DNA of 18,428 nt from Sphingomonas sp. (GTDB lineage: Bacteria > Pseudomonadota > Alphaproteobacteria > Sphingomonadales > Sphingomonadaceae), in assembly GCA_013812805.1 (NCBI GenBank), contig JACCSV010000065.1, positions 1 to 18,428 of the forward strand. Reading direction: 5' to 3'. Position 1 is the first letter of the stretch, and every line of letters begins with the position of its first letter. The translations under genes and the position numbers were made by a program. The notes beneath the pieces were generated by a model. The model was given only the letters and a program-made list of their open reading frames with translations. It had not been told where the DNA came from and ran no database searches. Below, piece by piece: positions 7,422 through 13,983 of this stretch.

Positions 7422-8819
7422 ATGGCCACACAGGGGATCGAGGAAGTCACCGAGAACGCGATCCGCGCGGTGGCGCGCGATTGCGGGTCGCTGTCGATGG
7501 AGTGCAGCGACGTCGCCGGTTACGTCCAGGGCGTCGCGGCCAAGCTCGATGGGCACTTGAAGATGCTCGACCAGCTCGAGGATGTGACGACACGGCTGCT
7601 GGCCGACCAGGCACGGGTGTCCGATTCCACCGACGAAGCGCGGCTGTTGTCGGAGCAGGCCAAGGCCAAGCTCGAAGCCGGGCGCGAGGCGATCGAAGGG
7701 ACCATCGGCGGCTTCAAGGGCCTGACCGAGCTGGTCGTCCAATTGGGCGAGCGCATGGCGGGCTTCGCAGCGGCGATGAACCAGGTCCAGACCGTGTCCT
7801 CGACCATCGAGACGATCGCCCGCAAGACCAACATGCTGGCCCTCAACGCGACCATCGAGGCAGCGAGAGCCGGGGATGCGGGCCGCAGCTTCGCCGTCGT
7901 TGCCGCCGAAGTGAAGAAGCTCGCCCATGATACGCGCGCGGCGACCAGCCAGATCGCTCTGACCATCGGCGAGCTGACCCGCGAAGCGGGTGCCGTCACG
8001 TCGGAGATCAAGACCGGCGTCGAGCGCAGCCGAGCCGCCCAGACCGGCTTCGGCCAGATCAGCGACACCGTCCGCGAAGTGTCCGATATCGTCGGCATGG
8101 TCGATCGCCAGACCGAAGGCATCGCCCACTCGACCAACATGATCCAGACCAGCGTCGACCGAGTGAAAGCCGGCCTCACCGATTTCGCCGGCGACGCCCG
8201 CGACAACGGCAGCCAGCTGCTGCAGGCGCAAAGGCGCCTCGCGCACCTGGAGCTACTTTCCAACACGATGCTCGACACGCTCGCCAATTCGGGGGCCGAG
8301 ATCGACGATACTCCGTTCATTCTCAAGGCGCAGGAAGCGGCTCGGATCATCGCCGCGGCCATCGAGCGCGGGATCGATTCGGACGAAGTATCGCTCGAGG
8401 ATGTGTTCGATCGCGATTACCAGGAGATCGCCGGCAGCAACCCGACGCAGTACGACACCCGCTTTTGCCCGTTCGCCGACAAGCATGTTCGCCCGGTGCT
8501 GGACCGAATCAAGGCATCCGACGGCCGAATCATCGGCTCCGCGATCGGCGACATGAACGGCTATTTGCCGACCCATTTGTCGGAGCGAAGCCACCCGCAA
8601 GGGGCGGATCCGGTCTGGAACGACGAGCATTGCCGCAACCGGCGCGTGCTGATCGACGATACCACCCGAAACGCGCTGCTCAGCGACCGCCCGGCGACCC
8701 TGGCCACTTACCGGATGGAGCTTGGCGACAAGTACATCCCGGTGAAGAACGTGTTTGTGCCCCTGTTCATCAAGGGGCGGCGCTGGGGCAATTACGAGCT
8801 GGCCTACCGCGACGACTAG
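7422..8819 (+). CDS. Soluble methyl-accepting chemotaxis-type receptor with C-terminal extension
   Basis: The 465-aa product has a methyl-accepting signalling hairpin at about residues 120-180, with the highly conserved tip IARKTNMLALNATIEAARAG followed by FAVVAAEVKKLAHDTRAA, which contacts CheA and CheW. Coiled-coil arms lie on both sides. No transmembrane segment or signal peptide is present, so it is cytoplasmic. After the signalling region, a separate domain (about residues 320-465) contains the strings YDTRFCPFADKHVRPVLDRI, GDMNGYLPTHLSERSHP, DPVWNDEHCRNRR and a final strand block KYIPVKNVFVPLFIKGRRWG. It looks like a PAS/Cache-like sensory module placed C-terminally, an uncommon order. 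No che genes are nearby. The gene stands alone between a 100-bp leader and a convergent gene. The ATG at 7422 is used; its ribosome site is weak. Confidence 0.87.
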   Translation: MATQGIEEVTENAIRAVARDCGSLSMECSDVAGYVQGVAAKLDGHLKMLDQLEDVTTRLLADQARVSDSTDEARLLSEQAKAKLEAGREAIEGTIGGFKGLTELVVQLGERMAGFAAAMNQVQTVSSTIETIARKTNMLALNATIEAARAGDAGRSFAVVAAEVKKLAHDTRAATSQIALTIGELTREAGAVTSEIKTGVERSRAAQTGFGQISDTVREVSDIVGMVDRQTEGIAHSTNMIQTSVDRVKAGLTDFAGDARDNGSQLLQAQRRLAHLELLSNTMLDTLANSGAEIDDTPFILKAQEAARIIAAAIERGIDSDEVSLEDVFDRDYQEIAGSNPTQYDTRFCPFADKHVRPVLDRIKASDGRIIGSAIGDMNGYLPTHLSERSHPQGADPVWNDEHCRNRRVLIDDTTRNALLSDRPATLATYRMELGDKYIPVKNVFVPLFIKGRRWGNYELAYRDD

Positions 8820-8870
8820 GTTCGCCGACCCCGCGTGAGCGAGGATTCAGTGATAACCTAACAGTGGGGA

Positions 8871-8886
8871 TCCCGCCTAGGCGGGA
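8871..8886. terminator. Perfect 16-bp palindrome in a convergent gap, possible bidirectional terminator
   Basis: TCCCGCCTAGGCGGGA is a perfect palindrome in the 82-bp gap between the MCP gene and the convergent gene at 8902-9573. A GC-rich hairpin there could end both transcripts, but neither side has a T-run, so it may instead be an intergenic repeat (the surrounding GGGGATCCCGCC...GGACGACGG looks repeat-like) or part of a Rho-dependent end. Confidence 0.35.
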
Positions 8887-8901
8887 GGACGACGGCTTAC
8901 G

Positions 8902-9573
8902 TCAATAGTCGGAGCGGGCGCTCGAGCGGGCTTCGAGCAGGTCGAACAAAGCGCGGTGCTGGAGCAGCAATTGCTCGCCGCCGAAGGCAAAGGCTCGAGA
9001 GCTCGCCGGGCTGTCCGACGCCCGTTCGACCTTCTCGACCAGCGAGGCTTCGTCAGGCAGCGACTCGGCAGGGCTGTCCAGCCCGGCGCGGGCGGCGGCC
9101 CGGTCGAGCAGCCGACGGATCGGTCCCCAGTCGCCGATCAATGCGGTCGCGGCGCCGATTGCGCAACCGTGCCGCTCCGACGATGCCAGAATCTCCAGCG
9201 CATGCCGCTGCGCGAGCAGGCTCGCTTCGCTTTCGGCGGCTCCAGGGGTGCTTGGCATCGGGCCGACCGCAGAAGTCAGCCGGACGAGATACAAGCGTTC
9301 GCGCTCGAACGCCTCGGACGCGCTCGCCAGCCACGAGTGGGCGCCCCGGTCGGGGCTTGTCGTGCAGGCGAGCTCGATGAAACCGGGATGATTGCCGTGG
9401 AGGCTGCACAGCAGATGCACCGCGTCGGCAAGGTCGCGGCCGGAGTGGGGCCCCGAGCCTTCAGTGAGCGCGAGCAAATGGGGATGGCGGGCGCAGCCAT
9501 GGTGGCTGACGCGCGCAAAATGCGCGTCGGCAACGCTGAACGGTTGGCGGGCGACGGTTGGACTGCTCGCCAT
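8902..9573 (-). CDS. Uncharacterised 223-aa protein, sphingomonad-type
   Basis: The product has no catalytic motif I recognise. It reads as a soluble, mostly helical protein. The N-terminal third holds HHGCARHPHLLALTEGSG and DLADAVHLLCSLHGNHPGFI, with several histidines and two cysteines. A central ERERLYLVRLTSAVGPMPSTP is followed by LLAQRHALEILASSERHGCA and a helical C-terminus. I believe it belongs to a family of unknown function largely limited to sphingomonads (possibly DUF6975), but I cannot check this. The string HALEILASSERHGCAIGAA faintly recalls ferritin-like helices, too weak for a claim. The ATG at 9573 is chosen because GAGGAGA lies about 10 bp upstream; a GTG at 9591 lacks such a site. 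It is transcribed in the same direction as the pspC-like gene, about 130 bp behind it. Confidence 0.7.
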   Translation of the reverse strand: MASSPTVARQPFSVADAHFARVSHHGCARHPHLLALTEGSGPHSGRDLADAVHLLCSLHGNHPGFIELACTTSPDRGAHSWLASASEAFERERLYLVRLTSAVGPMPSTPGAAESEASLLAQRHALEILASSERHGCAIGAATALIGDWGPIRRLLDRAAARAGLDSPAESLPDEASLVEKVERASDSPASSRAFAFGGEQLLLQHRALFDLLEARSSARSDY

Positions 9574-9638
9574 GCGCTTTCTTCTCCTCACCGGCCCGAC
9601 GCGCCGAGCCTTAGCCGGGGGACCCTAACCCAAGGGCG

Positions 9639-9663
9639 TAAAGACGAGGTTTATGCGTCTTTA
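9639..9663. other. Inverted repeat TAAAGACG-N9-CGTCTTTA between two minus-strand genes
   Basis: A perfect 8-bp inverted repeat lies 66 bp upstream of the ATG of the 223-aa gene and about 40 bp behind the pspC-like stop. It could be a weak terminator of the pspC-like gene or an operator for the following gene. No T-run beyond the arms supports the terminator reading. Confidence 0.4.
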
Positions 9664-9700
9664 GGCTCTCGTTGGTGGAGATTAAGCCAAGCGGGCACGA

Positions 9701-10051
9701 TCAAGCGGCGAGGCTGGGTTGCGAATCCTCATTCTCGGCAGCCGGCGCGGCGGCATGCGGAGCCTCTTGGACGAGAGTCGGAGCCACAACCGGATAAAGC
9801 CAGCGCGCCAGCGCGACGCCCGCTCCGAGCGCCAGATAGGTCGCGACCACCATCAGCGGGTGGAAATAGAACAAGCCCGCGAAGGCCAGGCGCAGGTAGA
9901 TGGGATTGAAGCTGAAATCCTGTCCGATTGCTTCGCACACGCCAAGAATGGTGTCGCTGCGGAAGGGCAGCGCCGGCTCGAGCCCGCGGCTGGCGGGCGC
10001 GGCGTCGTCAACGGCGGCGTCGTTCGGGGCGAGTGCGGAAACGGCTTGCAT
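9701..10051 (-). CDS. PspC-domain small membrane protein
   Basis: The 116-aa product contains a PspC domain at about residues 34-80: TILGVCEAIGQDFSFNPIYL, followed by a hydrophobic segment LRLAFAGLFYFHPLMVVATY and a second one in LALGAGVALARWLYPVV. The PspC domain is part of the phage-shock (envelope stress) response, where it senses inner-membrane damage. The N-terminal 30 residues are polar and the C-terminus is alanine-rich. No pspA, pspB or pspF gene is in the window, so this is a solitary paralogue. GGAG about 9 bp upstream supports the ATG at 10051. A full-consensus sigma-54 promoter sits 50-70 bp upstream, matching the known sigma-54/PspF control of psp operons. Confidence 0.85.
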   Translation of the reverse strand: MQAVSALAPNDAAVDDAAPASRGLEPALPFRSDTILGVCEAIGQDFSFNPIYLRLAFAGLFYFHPLMVVATYLALGAGVALARWLYPVVAPTLVQEAPHAAAPAAENEDSQPSLAA

Positions 10052-10102
10052 TGGGTGGCTCCATTGTCGGTTCGGGATGGTTCGTGTTGCTGCAGACTGA
10101 TG

Positions 10103-10118
10103 AGCAAGAGCCGTGCCA
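10103..10118 (-). promoter_or_regulatory. Sigma-54 (-24/-12) promoter for the pspC-like gene
   Basis: The minus strand reads TGGCACGGCTCTTGCT, which fits the sigma-54 consensus TGGCACG-N4-TTGCW at every fixed position. The GG (10117-10116) and GC (10105-10104) are 12 bp apart as required. A transcript would start near 10093, giving a leader of about 40 nt before the ATG at 10051. Sigma-54 promoters need an enhancer-binding activator; PspF is the obvious candidate from known psp systems (inference). Confidence 0.75.
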
Positions 10119-10189
10119 GAACAGCAAAGTCTCGACGCTTCAATGGCTTAGCGATGTAGATCGGATCGGCTTACCGCCGGCTTGGCGGG

Positions 10190-10212
10190 ATTCGCGCCCA
10201 ATGTTGGCGAAT
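10190..10212. promoter_or_regulatory. Candidate upstream activator site (ATTCGC-N11-GCGAAT)
   Basis: A 6-bp perfect inverted repeat with an 11-bp spacer lies about 100-120 bp upstream of the predicted sigma-54 start, a usual distance for enhancer-binding proteins. Only the symmetry and distance support it. Confidence 0.25.
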
Positions 10213-10290
10213 GTCCCCAACCGCGCGGACGCAGTCCCAAAGCTGCTGAATACCCGCGAAGAAATGCAGGAACGGGAGTTCGGTCCAGCC

Positions 10291-10947
10291 TTAGGCGAGG
10301 AACTCGTCGGCGCGCATCGCCAGCTCGGTGCGGCTGCGAACTCCGAGTTTTTCGAAGATCGCGTGGAGATAGGTCTTGACCGTCCCTTCGGTCACTCCGA
10401 GCTGCTCGGCGATTGCCCGGTTGCGCAAGCCCTGGCGGACGAACCCGATCAGCTGGCGTTCACGCGGCGCCAGCGGTGCGCGGTTGCGGTCGGCGACCTT
10501 CCTGGCCAGCTGCTTCGAGCGCTCGGCGAGCTCCGGATCGAACCACGCCCGGCCGTGGCGGACCCGGCCGAGGCAATCGAGAAGATAGGCGGGATCGGAA
10601 TTCTTGAGCACGATTCCCTGTACCTCGAGAGATTTGGCCTCGAGCAGGGCGGAATCGTCGATCGCAGCCGTCAGCAGGACGACTTTCATCGCCGTCTTGC
10701 CGGCCCGGGACGCCTTGTCCGCCCGAACGCGCCGAAGCACGTCCATCCCGCTGCCGCCGGGCATCTGCAGATCGAGCAGAAGCAGGTCGGGGGCAAGCCG
10801 CTCGACCTCGCGCAAGGTCGCATCCCCGGTTCCCGCGGTGCCGACGATCTCATAGTCGGTATCGCGCAGCAGCGCCTCCAGCGCGGCGCGGATCATCGGA
10901 TGGTCGTCGGCCAGAAAGATGCGCACGGAAGGCAGCACAGCCGTCAA
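10291..10947 (-). CDS. NarL/LuxR-family response regulator
   Basis: The 218-aa product has an N-terminal receiver domain (about residues 7-125) with the acidic pair D14-D15 in FLADDHP, the phospho-acceptor D59 in LLLLDLQMPGG, and the conserved lysine in IVLK. A C-terminal LuxR-type helix-turn-helix (about 155-218) reads LAPRERQLIGFVRQGLRNRA, then IAEQLGVTEGTVKTYLHAIF. It should bind DNA when phosphorylated by the kinase encoded immediately upstream. The start is TTG at 10947, overlapping the kinase stop as TTGA, with GGGAGG about 7 bp upstream; this is a translationally coupled pair. GTG codons 4 and 8 are in-frame alternatives. The target genes and the signal are not evident from the window. 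Confidence 0.92.
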   Translation of the reverse strand: MTAVLPSVRIFLADDHPMIRAALEALLRDTDYEIVGTAGTGDATLREVERLAPDLLLLDLQMPGGSGMDVLRRVRADKASRAGKTAMKVVLLTAAIDDSALLEAKSLEVQGIVLKNSDPAYLLDCLGRVRHGRAWFDPELAERSKQLARKVADRNRAPLAPRERQLIGFVRQGLRNRAIAEQLGVTEGTVKTYLHAIFEKLGVRSRTELAMRADEFLA

Positions 10948-12593
10948 TGGCGCCTCCCGCCCATCGGCAGCGAGATGGAGAGCTTGGTGACGCCCATTCC
11001 GCGCGCCAGGTCGAGATCGCCCCCCGCCTGTTCGACCCGCTCTTTCAATGACATCGGCATTTCCAGCCCCTCACCGGAATTCGGGAAGGCCGCGCCGTCG
11101 TTGACGAAATCGAGCCGCAGCTCGTCCGAGACGGCGGCGAGCTTGATCGTGACCGACTTGGCCTCGGCGTGACGGACCGCGTTGGCGACCGCCTCCCGCA
11201 TCAGCTGCAGCGCGTCGAGGTGCAGCCGGGTCGGGACCATGATGTCGGCCCGCGGCGCTGAAAATTCGCAGCGGACGTCCCACTGGCGCGACAGCCGGTC
11301 GGCAAGCGCCCGTAGGTCCCGGGCGAGATCGTTGAACTCGACCAGCGGCCCGCTGCGCAGCGCGGTGATGAAGGAGCGCAGTTCGCCTTGCTCCTGCATC
11401 ATCAGCTGCTTGAGTTCATTGAGCTCCGGTTCGAGGGCGCGCCCCGAGGCTTCGGAGCGCTTCATCGCCTCGAGCCGGAAGGCGGCGCCGGCGAGGAACT
11501 GGACGATGCTGTCGTGCAGGTCGCGCGCCAATGTCAGCCGGGAACGGTCTTCGGCGCTCTCCTCCGCCGCCTTGAGCAGCGCATGCCTCTGAAGATGAGC
11601 GCCGACGGCGGTGGCGATCTGCTCGCCGAGATCGATGTGATCGGTCGCCAGGCTCGGCACCGCCTCGAGATACAACTGCCCCTGGCCCTCGGAGGTCCGG
11701 ACCGGAATGGCGAGCCCTTCGTCCAGTTTCAGTGCGGATGCGGCCTCGACCGAAACTGCGTCGAGAACATTGAAGTCGATCAGATTGCGCTCGGCATCCC
11801 GTTTGAGCGCGCGGTCCTTGCCAAGGTCGTAGAGGAACGGCGTCGGAACCGCCGAATGCGCGATCGCCGGGCCGCCGACGGCGACCTCGGCGAGCTCCCC
11901 GTCGCGGATCGCGATGCCGGTCGCCTCCGGGCTCCCGTTTTCGCACCAGACGAACACACCGGCGCGGGCGCGCGCGCTGCTCATCGCCGCGCGCAGGGCG
12001 AGTTCCAGCGGCGACTGGTCGCTGGACGGCCGGGCGAACAGCTCGTCGTCCCGCCAGTGGAACCGCGCCCGCCACTGGTTGGCCCCGAACCAGATGACGA
12101 TCAGCGAGACGATGATCAGGTGGCCCGTTCGAACCACAAAGCGGTGCAGCTCGAACTGGGCGCTCACCGTCACCACCAGCAGCCCGGCGATGAGGTACAG
12201 AAGCGTCAGCAGGGTCGCGGTCAGGGCCGTCGCTCGCCAGCCCCAGCGGATCGCTGCCGACAGCAGCAGGAAAATGAAGAAGGTGAAGAACGGGCTCGTA
12301 TAGCCTTCGGTCAGCAGCACCAGGACGATGAACAGCACGATATCCATCGCGTGCGCCGGCCCGGCGAGCTTGGCGTCGAGCAACCAGCTGTTCCAGGTGA
12401 CGATGGCGATTCCGGCCGACACAACCACGTAGGTCGCGAGCATCGCATAGGTCTCGACGGGCGCCTGCGCGGGCTGGCTGGCGTCGATCAGGATGGCGAG
12501 CAGGAACAGCGTCGCAAGCATCAGTCGGCCAAGCGCGATGACGCGCCCCGACGGGGGCTGAAGCCGTTGTGCCACGAGCCGCTGATATCGCAT
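10944..12593 (-). CDS. Membrane histidine kinase, HisKA_3 (NarL/DesK) class with GAF-like domain
   Basis: This 549-aa inner-membrane sensor kinase begins with about six hydrophobic segments (residues 17-175, for example LMLATLFLLAILIDA, AMDIVLFIVLVLLTEG and LIIVSLIVIWFGANQW). A cytoplasmic GAF-like region follows (about 190-335). The dimerisation and phospho-acceptor helix has RLTLARDLHDSIVQ with H360 and the HDxxxQ arrangement linked in this class to autophosphorylation and phosphatase activity. The HATPase_c domain carries the N-box EAVANAVRHAEA and a late G-rich block (SLKERVEQAGGDL). The pairing with a NarL-type regulator by a TTGA overlap is typical. The short periplasmic loops suggest that the signal is sensed in the membrane or the cytoplasm. 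The ATG at 12593 has only a weak ribosome site. Confidence 0.92.
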   Translation of the reverse strand: MRYQRLVAQRLQPPSGRVIALGRLMLATLFLLAILIDASQPAQAPVETYAMLATYVVVSAGIAIVTWNSWLLDAKLAGPAHAMDIVLFIVLVLLTEGYTSPFFTFFIFLLLSAAIRWGWRATALTATLLTLLYLIAGLLVVTVSAQFELHRFVVRTGHLIIVSLIVIWFGANQWRARFHWRDDELFARPSSDQSPLELALRAAMSSARARAGVFVWCENGSPEATGIAIRDGELAEVAVGGPAIAHSAVPTPFLYDLGKDRALKRDAERNLIDFNVLDAVSVEAASALKLDEGLAIPVRTSEGQGQLYLEAVPSLATDHIDLGEQIATAVGAHLQRHALLKAAEESAEDRSRLTLARDLHDSIVQFLAGAAFRLEAMKRSEASGRALEPELNELKQLMMQEQGELRSFITALRSGPLVEFNDLARDLRALADRLSRQWDVRCEFSAPRADIMVPTRLHLDALQLMREAVANAVRHAEAKSVTIKLAAVSDELRLDFVNDGAAFPNSGEGLEMPMSLKERVEQAGGDLDLARGMGVTKLSISLPMGGRRH

Positions 12594-12725
12594 CCGCGGC
12601 GGGCCGCACAGCCGGACCGCGCGGCTGGCTCGAACCGTGCCGGCGAGCCACCCTAACTTTCGATGACTAGGGCACCGGGCAGGCCGCTGATAATTGCAGC
12701 CGGGTCACGTACACGTCACTTCCAC

Positions 12726-12760
12726 GGGAGTGCGGCTTCGGCTCGCACTCCCTTTTTTTT
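12726..12760 (+). terminator. Strong rho-independent terminator without an upstream gene
   Basis: GGGAGTGCG pairs with CGCACTCCC (9 bp). The inner GC-TTCG-GC extends the stem with one bulged T and closes it with a UUCG tetraloop. Eight T residues follow at once (12753-12760). The orientation is plus, yet the kinase gene to the left is transcribed on the minus strand, so the terminator should belong to an unannotated short RNA starting somewhere in 12600-12725. Confidence 0.85.
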
Positions 12761-12803
12761 GTTCCACCGAACCGCTGGCCACGGTCGGGCATTTCGGAGG
12801 GGG

Positions 12804-12845
12804 TGGAAGCCCTGCCGCAGGGAAGCGAAGGCGGCAGGGCTTCCA
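12804..12845. repeat. 15-bp perfect stem-loop
   Basis: TGGAAGCCCTGCCGC (12804-12818) and GCGGCAGGGCTTCCA (12831-12845) are perfect inverted repeats around a 12-nt purine-rich loop. No T-run follows, so it is not a standard terminator. It may be an intergenic repeat unit or part of a structured RNA. Confidence 0.8.
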
Positions 12846-12856
12846 TTCCAGTACTC

Positions 12857-12875
12857 GGATGTCCACCGGACATCC
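12857..12875. repeat. 8-bp stem-loop GGATGTCC-ACC-GGACATCC
   Basis: A perfect 8-bp inverted repeat with a 3-nt loop lies 11 bp downstream of the 15-bp stem-loop. The close tandem spacing suggests that the two belong to one element. Confidence 0.7.
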
Positions 12876-13188
12876 TGCGTGCTTCATTCCGGCAGGGCCG
12901 CTCGGTCACGGGGCAGGAGTGGCTCTGCTGGCTCCCGGTTTACCGGGCCGCCGTTAGCGGTGGGTGAGTGGACATGGTTTCACCGAAGGAAAGGTTTGAG
13001 CATTTGTGCTCGGTCAGCGCTCCCCGCGGGCGAGCCTCGCCGAGCGGCAGCTGGCGCTTTGCGGCGCTCCTCCCGCCGGCGGGGCGGCTGGGCGCGGCGG
13101 CAAGTCCTTGTTGTCTCAGGTTCACGCAACATTTGCTTGGATGCGGCGGTTGACGCCTTTGGACAGGCAATTGGAAGTGGAGCTGACG

Positions 13189-13494
13189 ATGAGGAACATC
13201 CTGCTCGCCGCCGCGGCCGCAGCCGCCGCATCGCTGCTCGGCGGAGCGGCAGCCGCCGACCCGGGCGACCATTGGAAGAAGCAATGGGAAAAACGGGCCG
13301 AGTGCGACAAAAAGCTCGCCGAGGCGAAGAGCGCGCGCGACTTCTACAAGAAGGCGGCCGAGTGCAACCGCGAGCTCGCCAAGCTGAACGTCGAGCAGCG
13401 CAAGAAAGCGGCCAAGGCGTGGCGCGAGGCCGAGAAGAAGGCGCGCGAGCGCTGGGGCGGCGACGAGGGCGGCTACTACCCCTGGGGTAACTGA
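13189..13494 (+). CDS. Small secreted charged protein with two cysteines, unknown function
   Basis: The 101-aa product starts with a clear signal peptide: MRNILL, then eight alanines, SLLGG and an AAA/D cleavage site near residues 23-24. The mature 78 residues are very rich in K, E, R and A and probably form a helical hairpin, with an internal near-repeat around the two cysteines, KRAECDKKLAEAK (C39) and KKAAECNRELAKLN (C59), which could form one disulfide. The tail ends in aromatic residues and glycine (GGYYPWGN). GGAG sits 6 bp before the ATG at 13189. I do not recognise the family; a periplasmic location is inferred from the signal peptide. It stands alone behind the hairpin-rich non-coding stretch, with no terminator evident downstream. 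Confidence 0.72.
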   Translation: MRNILLAAAAAAAASLLGGAAAADPGDHWKKQWEKRAECDKKLAEAKSARDFYKKAAECNRELAKLNVEQRKKAAKAWREAEKKARERWGGDEGGYYPWGN

Positions 13495-13746
13495 TCCCGA
13501 GGCCCGTCGGCCGGCGCTGCGCGCTCTCTCCGCACTGTTCGGCGACTGCGGCGCGATCGCCTCGCTGTGCTCGGGCGCTGGGCCTGAAAAGTCTCGAAAG
13601 TCGCACTGCTCGCGCGTGAGTGGTTCGGCGTGTGTTGCGCGAGGCGTGATTGGGGTGCGGGGGGAGCAAGGCCGGGCGCTGTCGCATCTTTGAGCTTAAG
13701 CCACAAAAGGGGGTGTGTAGGATAGCCAAGAACGCGGCGACCAGCG
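13495..13746. other. Intergenic stretch of about 250 bp, nothing recognised
   Basis: This convergent gap between the secreted-protein gene and the 58-aa gene shows no open frame with protein-like composition, no tRNA and no T-tailed hairpin. Confidence 0.5.
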
Positions 13747-13923
13747 CTATGACTCTCCGTCCTTTTGCGCGGCTCGACGGAGCTCGTGCAACGCAAGGTC
13801 GAGATGCGCGGTGGCTTCCGGCGGCCCATCATGGGCGTCGAGGAGATCGAGGGCCTTGGTCACCAGCGCCGTCGCCCGCCTCAGCGCGCGGTAAGGTCGG
13901 TTCTTGTCACTCTCACCGGGCAT
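13747..13923 (-). CDS. Small conserved-looking hypothetical protein (58 aa)
   Basis: The product, MPGESDKNRPYRALRRATAL to the end at AAQKDGES, is predicted as two amphipathic helices (RRATALVTKALDLLDAHDGP and EATAHLDLALHELRRAAQ) and has protein-like codon use. It resembles small helical proteins seen in sphingomonads, but the function is unknown. The ATG at 13923 has GGAG about 8 bp upstream. An in-frame ATG at 13938 would add five residues and has no ribosome site. It lies downstream of the MarR-like gene in the same direction, separated by 60 bp that contain an operator-like inverted repeat. Confidence 0.6.
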   Translation of the reverse strand: MPGESDKNRPYRALRRATALVTKALDLLDAHDGPPEATAHLDLALHELRRAAQKDGES

Positions 13924-13937
13924 CGGCGACTCCGGCA

Positions 13938-13966
13938 TACAAACCAGCCGCTCTGGTCGGTTTGTA
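13938..13966. promoter_or_regulatory. Operator-like inverted repeat TACAAACC-N13-GGTTTGTA
   Basis: A perfect 8-bp inverted repeat lies between the MarR-like gene and the 58-aa gene, directly upstream of the latter. The half-site resembles those bound by TetR-type repressors (TACAAACCGACC-like), but the spacing is my only guide and no TetR gene is nearby. Confidence 0.4.
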
Positions 13967-13983
13967 AACCCGTCACAGGGCCA

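Larger units (their letters stand above)
12594..13188. other. Non-coding stretch of about 600 bp rich in hairpins
   Basis: No convincing gene was found here on either strand: long open frames exist, but their compositions (many R, G, S, A and C residues) are what high-GC non-coding DNA gives. It holds a strong plus-strand intrinsic terminator (12726-12760), a 15-bp stem-loop (12804-12845), an 8-bp stem-loop (12857-12875) and smaller hairpins such as CCCGG-TTTA-CCGGG near 12935-12950. A possible minus-strand promoter for the kinase (GTGACG-N18-AATTAT) lies near 12685-12715. A short open frame (about 60 codons from the ATG at 12974) has no recognisable product. Confidence 0.5.

Noticed and set aside
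11388..12656. Plus-strand 422-codon and minus-strand 411-codon open frames over the histidine kinase
   Set aside because: Both are out-of-frame readings of the kinase gene, driven by high GC, without domains.
12600..12660. tRNA-like string GGCTCGAACCG
   Set aside because: No matching T-stem or acceptor stem can be formed on either strand.
12968..13153. About 60-codon frame reading VSPKERFEHLCSVSAPRG
   Set aside because: The second half is typical GC-rich non-coding translation and no homologue is recalled; support is insufficient for a gene.
12663..13490. 275-codon plus-strand open frame across the non-coding stretch and the secreted-protein gene
   Set aside because: It runs through a strong intrinsic terminator and long hairpins and overlaps the secreted-protein gene in another frame. 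That gene has a signal peptide and a ribosome site, so it is preferred.
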